A DNA stretch of 64,000 nt from Flectonema sp. DT1601 (Eukaryota > Euglenozoa > Diplonemea > Diplonemida > Diplonemidae). Positions 60,740 to 64,000 of this stretch are shown here, piece after piece; the stretch's first letter is position 1, and each line of letters opens with the position of its first letter. The notes beneath the pieces are model-generated. The model was given only the letters and a program-made list of their open reading frames with translations, did no database searches and was not told the DNA's origin. Position numbers and translations under genes: made by a program. The stretch lies in assembly GCA_964019425.1 (NCBI GenBank), contig OZ025864.1:311001-375000 (forward strand), in the 5' to 3' direction.

Positions 60740-61390
60740 ATGTCAAAAGTTGCTTTTCTCGCATCGGTTCTCGCGGTAAGCTCTGCTGCCAGTATTAAGT
60801 GGACAGGTATCGTGAATAACCAACAGTGGGGTACTTCGAATAATTGGTATCCAGCACAGGTTCCTGGACCAAATGATGATGTTCAGATTAGCGACGCAGA
60901 AGGAAAGGATGCCGTCGTGGTATTAACTTCTCAGAGTTTGATTGAGGTGAGATCGATGACGGTTGGAAGTTCTACGTCGGCCAAGTCAAGAGTTCGTGTG
61001 TTGTGTCCATTAAAGGTAACAACCGAATTAAACGTCGCAACCAACGGATTTTTAGAAGTTAACAGTGGTGTTGCCAACTTAACTGCTCCAGCTCTCTCAG
61101 TTGATGGTGAGTGGGATTTCTGGGCTGGTCAATTCACAGGAAATGCGACAGTCGGAGGTGTTGCAAACTTCGGTAAATTATCAGCGAAGACTTTTGATGC
61201 TGCTGTCGTTAGAATTAAATCAAACCAACCTCTTAACGTTGCTGGTTCTCTTCAATTTAGAGGAAACTCACACATTGAGGCCACTTCATCAGATTTAGTT
61301 GCCACAGGTAGTAACTTTCAGTGTATCGTCTCAGACGATTCAACAGCCAATTCCTTCATCTCCGCTGGATTTTCTTGGGAGCAGATGTAA
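60740..61390 (+). CDS. Secreted beta-rich protein
   Basis: A 216-residue protein with a signal peptide (MSKVAFLASVLAVSSAAS), then WTGIVNNQQWGTSNNWYPAQVPGPNDDVQI. This W-x-NW-x(4-5)-VP-x(2-3)-D-x-V-x-I opening is typical of secreted beta-helix or autotransporter-like repeats. The rest is alternating short hydrophobic strands with N-linked sequons (NLT, NAT) and no TM. The frame is open upstream through a GTG at 60632, but the ATG at 60740 is preferred. It makes the signal peptide N-terminal and follows an ATCTCTGTAG acceptor. The protein stops soon after the predicted helix, so it may be a short or truncated family member. Role unknown; a released surface or coat protein is plausible. Confidence 0.75.
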   Translation: MSKVAFLASVLAVSSAASIKWTGIVNNQQWGTSNNWYPAQVPGPNDDVQISDAEGKDAVVVLTSQSLIEVRSMTVGSSTSAKSRVRVLCPLKVTTELNVATNGFLEVNSGVANLTAPALSVDGEWDFWAGQFTGNATVGGVANFGKLSAKTFDAAVVRIKSNQPLNVAGSLQFRGNSHIEATSSDLVATGSNFQCIVSDDSTANSFISAGFSWEQM

Positions 61391-61937
61391 AAATGAACAT
61401 TTCTTAGTTCAACTTCCGATTTTTTTTAAAATATTTTTCAGTTCCCTTTCCTTTTTTGTTTTTTGCTGCAAGTTTGCATCGCTATTTACCACTTCACTTC
61501 ATGGCGAGAAGTGAGGTGTTTGTGATGTGCTGTTTTTTCCCTAAAAGAGGTCTCACACTGTACTCTTATTATGTGTATATGTTGAAGACCAATCACCTTT
61601 CCCACACTCTCAAAATTTGTTTTCTTTGTTGGTTACAGAGGTAAGCTTCATTGACTACTGCTGCTCCTGGTAAACTACGATCGAACCCCCCCAACAAAGC
61701 TCTTTAACAATGCTGAATGGATTTTACATTTTATCTCTTTTTGTAATATTCACATTCGGTGTTATGCCATTTTTTTTTTTTTTTAAAGTTCTTTCTTTCT
61801 CTCAATATTCGTAGCAGCTTGCTCGATCGTTCTTTTTTTTTCTTGTGTGTTGTTGTTTTTATTTCTTAATGAATTTTTTTTTTTAAAAAAAAAAAAAAAA
61901 AAGGGGGGAAAAGGTTTAAAAACAAAAAAAGAAAAAT
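61391..61937. other. Spacer before the second vWA gene
   Basis: T/A-rich with no gene. TTGTTGGTTACAG near 61638 is a possible acceptor. An A-rich leader ends at the ATG. Confidence 0.5.
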
Positions 61938-62777
61938 ATGTCGGACGAAAACCAGAAGCTCAGCATCAAAGAAGTGATCATCAAACATGAGATTACAATA
62001 GCTCAGGAGAAACAGTTGGAAAAACTGCTTGGATACCATATTGTTTTCCTTTGTGATGATTCAACGTCAATGCTCTATTCCTCAATCCCTGTTGAAATGC
62101 GAAACGCAGGAAACATCAACTCATCAAGATGGAATGAGTTGGAAGACACGGTCACAACATTGGCTGAGCTCGCATGTTATTTCGATGAAAGTGGTTTTGA
62201 TCTGTTTTTTTTAAATAGAGATGACTCGGTTCTTGGTGTGAAGAATTCATCTATGTTGGGTTCATGTTTTGACAAGCAACCATCGGGTAAGACTCCACTA
62301 GCTGAAGCTGTTAGAAAAGTTCAACAAAAATTAACAGAAAATAAAAATGAACGTCCGATCCTCCTGCTCATCGCGACTGATGGAGTTGCGGATGATGTTC
62401 CGGCTTTTCAAAAAGAAATTGGAAAATTAATTATGGAACCCAATTCCTGGAGTATTCAGTTCCTAGCCTGCACACCGGATGAAGATGAGGTGGCTTGGCT
62501 CAATAACTTTGATAAGAAATACACAAAAGTAGACGTAATGAACGATTATCTGAACGAAAAGAAGGAAGTTCTTGCTGTTGGTAGTGTGAAGACATTCAAT
62601 AAATCAGACTATGTTTGCAAAGCACTGCTAGGACCTATTGATGTTGCGTTTGACGCGGCGGATGAAAAACCTAATTCGAGTTGCGTTCCTTCCGCAGAAG
62701 AAAAACCAGAACACAAAAAACCCGTACCAACACGAAAGGAGGCATCACCTGAAGGATGCCAGTGCGCTATTTCTTAA
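61938..62777 (+). CDS. vWA domain protein with CaaX ending
   Basis: The 279-residue protein is essentially one vWA domain (about 33-250). It has metal-binding DDSTSM, a SGKTPL stretch matching GTTPL of its paralogue, and IATDGVAD. The conserved segment KKEVLAVGSVKTFNKSDYV followed by CKALLGPIDVAFDAADE matches the vWA+PH protein at 48132. It lacks the Pro-rich N-terminus and PH domain. Instead a Lys/Pro/Glu-rich linker leads to GCQCAIS, where the last four residues CAIS fit a CaaX prenylation box, with another Cys two residues earlier that could be palmitoylated. The two paralogues may thus use different membrane anchors: lipid here, PH there. Confidence 0.85.
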   Translation: MSDENQKLSIKEVIIKHEITIAQEKQLEKLLGYHIVFLCDDSTSMLYSSIPVEMRNAGNINSSRWNELEDTVTTLAELACYFDESGFDLFFLNRDDSVLGVKNSSMLGSCFDKQPSGKTPLAEAVRKVQQKLTENKNERPILLLIATDGVADDVPAFQKEIGKLIMEPNSWSIQFLACTPDEDEVAWLNNFDKKYTKVDVMNDYLNEKKEVLAVGSVKTFNKSDYVCKALLGPIDVAFDAADEKPNSSCVPSAEEKPEHKKPVPTRKEASPEGCQCAIS

Positions 62778-64000
62778 ATAATCTGAATTGGAAGAGGGGG
62801 TTTTCAGTTTTTATTTATTTATTTATTTTTTTTTTTTTTGTTTTCAGACGTTATTGTCTTTTCCTCTTCTTTCTTTATTTTTTTCGTCTCACGAAAGAGG
62901 AGGATTATTTATTACTATTAATTAATTATTATTTTATTTTTTGTCTAAGTTATTCTTTTTGTTTAGTGAATTCATCAAAAAAAAAAAGAGGAAAACCGAT
63001 CGGGAGTGTTAACTAATCCATTTTTATGTTGAAATTAAGCAATCTTATTGGATTTAGGGTTTAGCCGTATTGAGGAATCACCCCAATTCTCTTTGTGCGT
63101 CCCTCTACTAGTTTTGGAGTGTTTTTTTATTTTAGTTCGATAGTTTAATAAGCTAGGCGAGGCGGAAAGCTGGAGATTGGTATTTATTAATCTTTCAGTC
63201 GATGCTACTTCAACAATCCATGCGAAATCCTCGGATATGGCTACGGATTGGGTCCTCTGTTACTGTGAGTTACCCTCCCTAGAGCACTCATAATATACAG
63301 TAACGTTGGATTAAATAACTAACTAATCTTTGAATGATAGCAACTTCAACATAGAATGAAGTCCCTTAGAACTTACTGATGAAGGCCTAAAAAGGGACGA
63401 GTAGTATAAGATTAAGGCTCCTGAAACTACATATTCTATTACCCTTTTGATGTTAGGAAACTGTGAAAATGAATACTTTTCTTTTATTAATCTCTGCTTT
63501 TCTTATTCTCACTTTTCTGTTCTAAAATTAATGATACTAACTAGAGGATTTAGGGTTTAGCCGTATTGAGGAATCACCCCAATTCTCTTTGTGCGTCCCT
63601 CTACTAGTTTTAGAGTTTGTGTGTGTTATTGAACCCGATAACTAATTAGTTAAGTGTTTTTTTTTTGCATTCTGTGTCGGAAGTTGATGATCAAAGTTCT
63701 TACTCTGATTTCTACACGTATTGATGATTTCACGAGTGCATGCATGTCTGCGTTTTTTTTTTTTTTTTTTTTTTTAAATGCCGGAGAAGAAACCACATGC
63801 TCTGCTAGAATTCTATCTGTGAAAAACTGGTAGACTTTAAAATTGTAAGCCGAGTACAAGTTTCCTCCTGACGGGTGTTTTGTGGGTAGTCCGAAAACGT
63901 TGCGCTCCAAAATAAAATAAGACTTTACTCCACTCACGTCGGTTGGTTTTTTTTTTTTTTTGATTTCTTTTCTTTTTGTCTTGCCCTTTTTCAAACTCCT
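62778..64000. other. Terminal spacer with dispersed repeats
   Basis: No gene seen to the window end. Contains the second dispersed-repeat copy (63130-63545) and a 70-bp direct repeat on either side of it. The rest is T/A-rich. Confidence 0.6.
63050..63615 (+). repeat. 70-bp direct repeats flanking dispersed repeat copy 2
   Basis: 63050-63119 and 63546-63615 both read GGATTTAGGGTTTAGCCGTA through CTCTACTAGTTTT with only a couple of differences. The 426 bases between are the a-b-c copy of the repeat also seen at 50.6 kb. The arrangement fits a tandem unit of about 496 bp or an inserted element with long flanking repeats. Confidence 0.75.

Noticed and set aside
63050-63065. TTTAGGGTTTAG, resembling telomere repeats
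   Set aside because: Only a single short occurrence within a longer unique repeat.
49632-64000. Autonomous transposon or retroelement in the repeat-rich spacers
   Set aside because: No transposase, reverse transcriptase or integrase-like frame was seen; only short non-coding repeats.

Overview
ORGANISM. This is eukaryotic DNA, AT-rich between genes, with poly(T)/poly(A) runs of up to about 34 bases and nearly intronless genes. Every gene I can support lies on the + strand (24 loci over 62 kb). Most start codons sit shortly downstream of a pyrimidine tract and an AG that looks like a 3' splice acceptor, yet no upstream exon is visible. One-way gene order plus acceptor-before-ATG is the signature of polycistronic transcription with spliced-leader trans-splicing. 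I infer a euglenozoan, most likely a bodonid-type kinetoplastid, with a diplonemid or another trans-splicing protist as alternatives. No spliced-leader gene, tRNA or rRNA was recognised, so the placement is inference.

LAYOUT. 1-9.5 kb: the 3' part of an unknown gene, an AP-2 mu adaptin, a UDP-N-acetylglucosamine pyrophosphorylase, then a 3 kb gene-free stretch with an unusual hairpin-rich island (7.33-8.76 kb). 9.5-21.8 kb: a kelch-type membrane receptor-like protein and two tandem cysteine-rich type I membrane proteins built of 34-residue repeats. The first is intact with 14 repeats; the second has 24 repeats, five of which carry the same 8-base deletion, so it looks like a pseudogene. 22.8-23.6 kb: a La-motif RNA-binding protein. 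23.8-43.7 kb: an array of 13 secreted/type I membrane protein genes. Eight are large (302, 312 or 353 aa) with a Glu/Gly/Asn-rich stretch and a cysteine-containing ectodomain. Five are miniature (81, 87 or 114 aa), little more than signal peptide, linker, TM and tail. From about 28.6 kb the array is a 6.0 kb segment repeated about 2.6 times. 44.3-46.1 kb: a secreted type-B carboxylesterase with one GT-AG intron, sitting where the next miniature gene would be expected. 46.9-62.8 kb: a FrnE/DsbA-like oxidoreductase, a vWA+PH protein, a receptor-type adenylate cyclase, an MFS transporter, a secreted beta-rich protein and a second vWA protein with a CaaX ending.

MAIN OBSERVATION. Thirteen intergenic spacers of the surface-protein array, including the one before the carboxylesterase, carry the same 340-450 nt non-coding element. 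Three divergent versions keep three short helices, with base changes that swap pairs in ways that preserve pairing. This suggests a structured RNA element, perhaps controlling processing or expression of the surface-protein mRNAs. The large and miniature proteins also share a TM and cytoplasmic-tail motif, so the miniatures may be assembly or sorting partners of the large proteins.

The remaining spacers are simple-sequence-rich and hold degenerate dispersed repeats (50.6, 57.5, 60.1-60.6 and 63.0-63.6 kb), but no recognisable autonomous mobile element.
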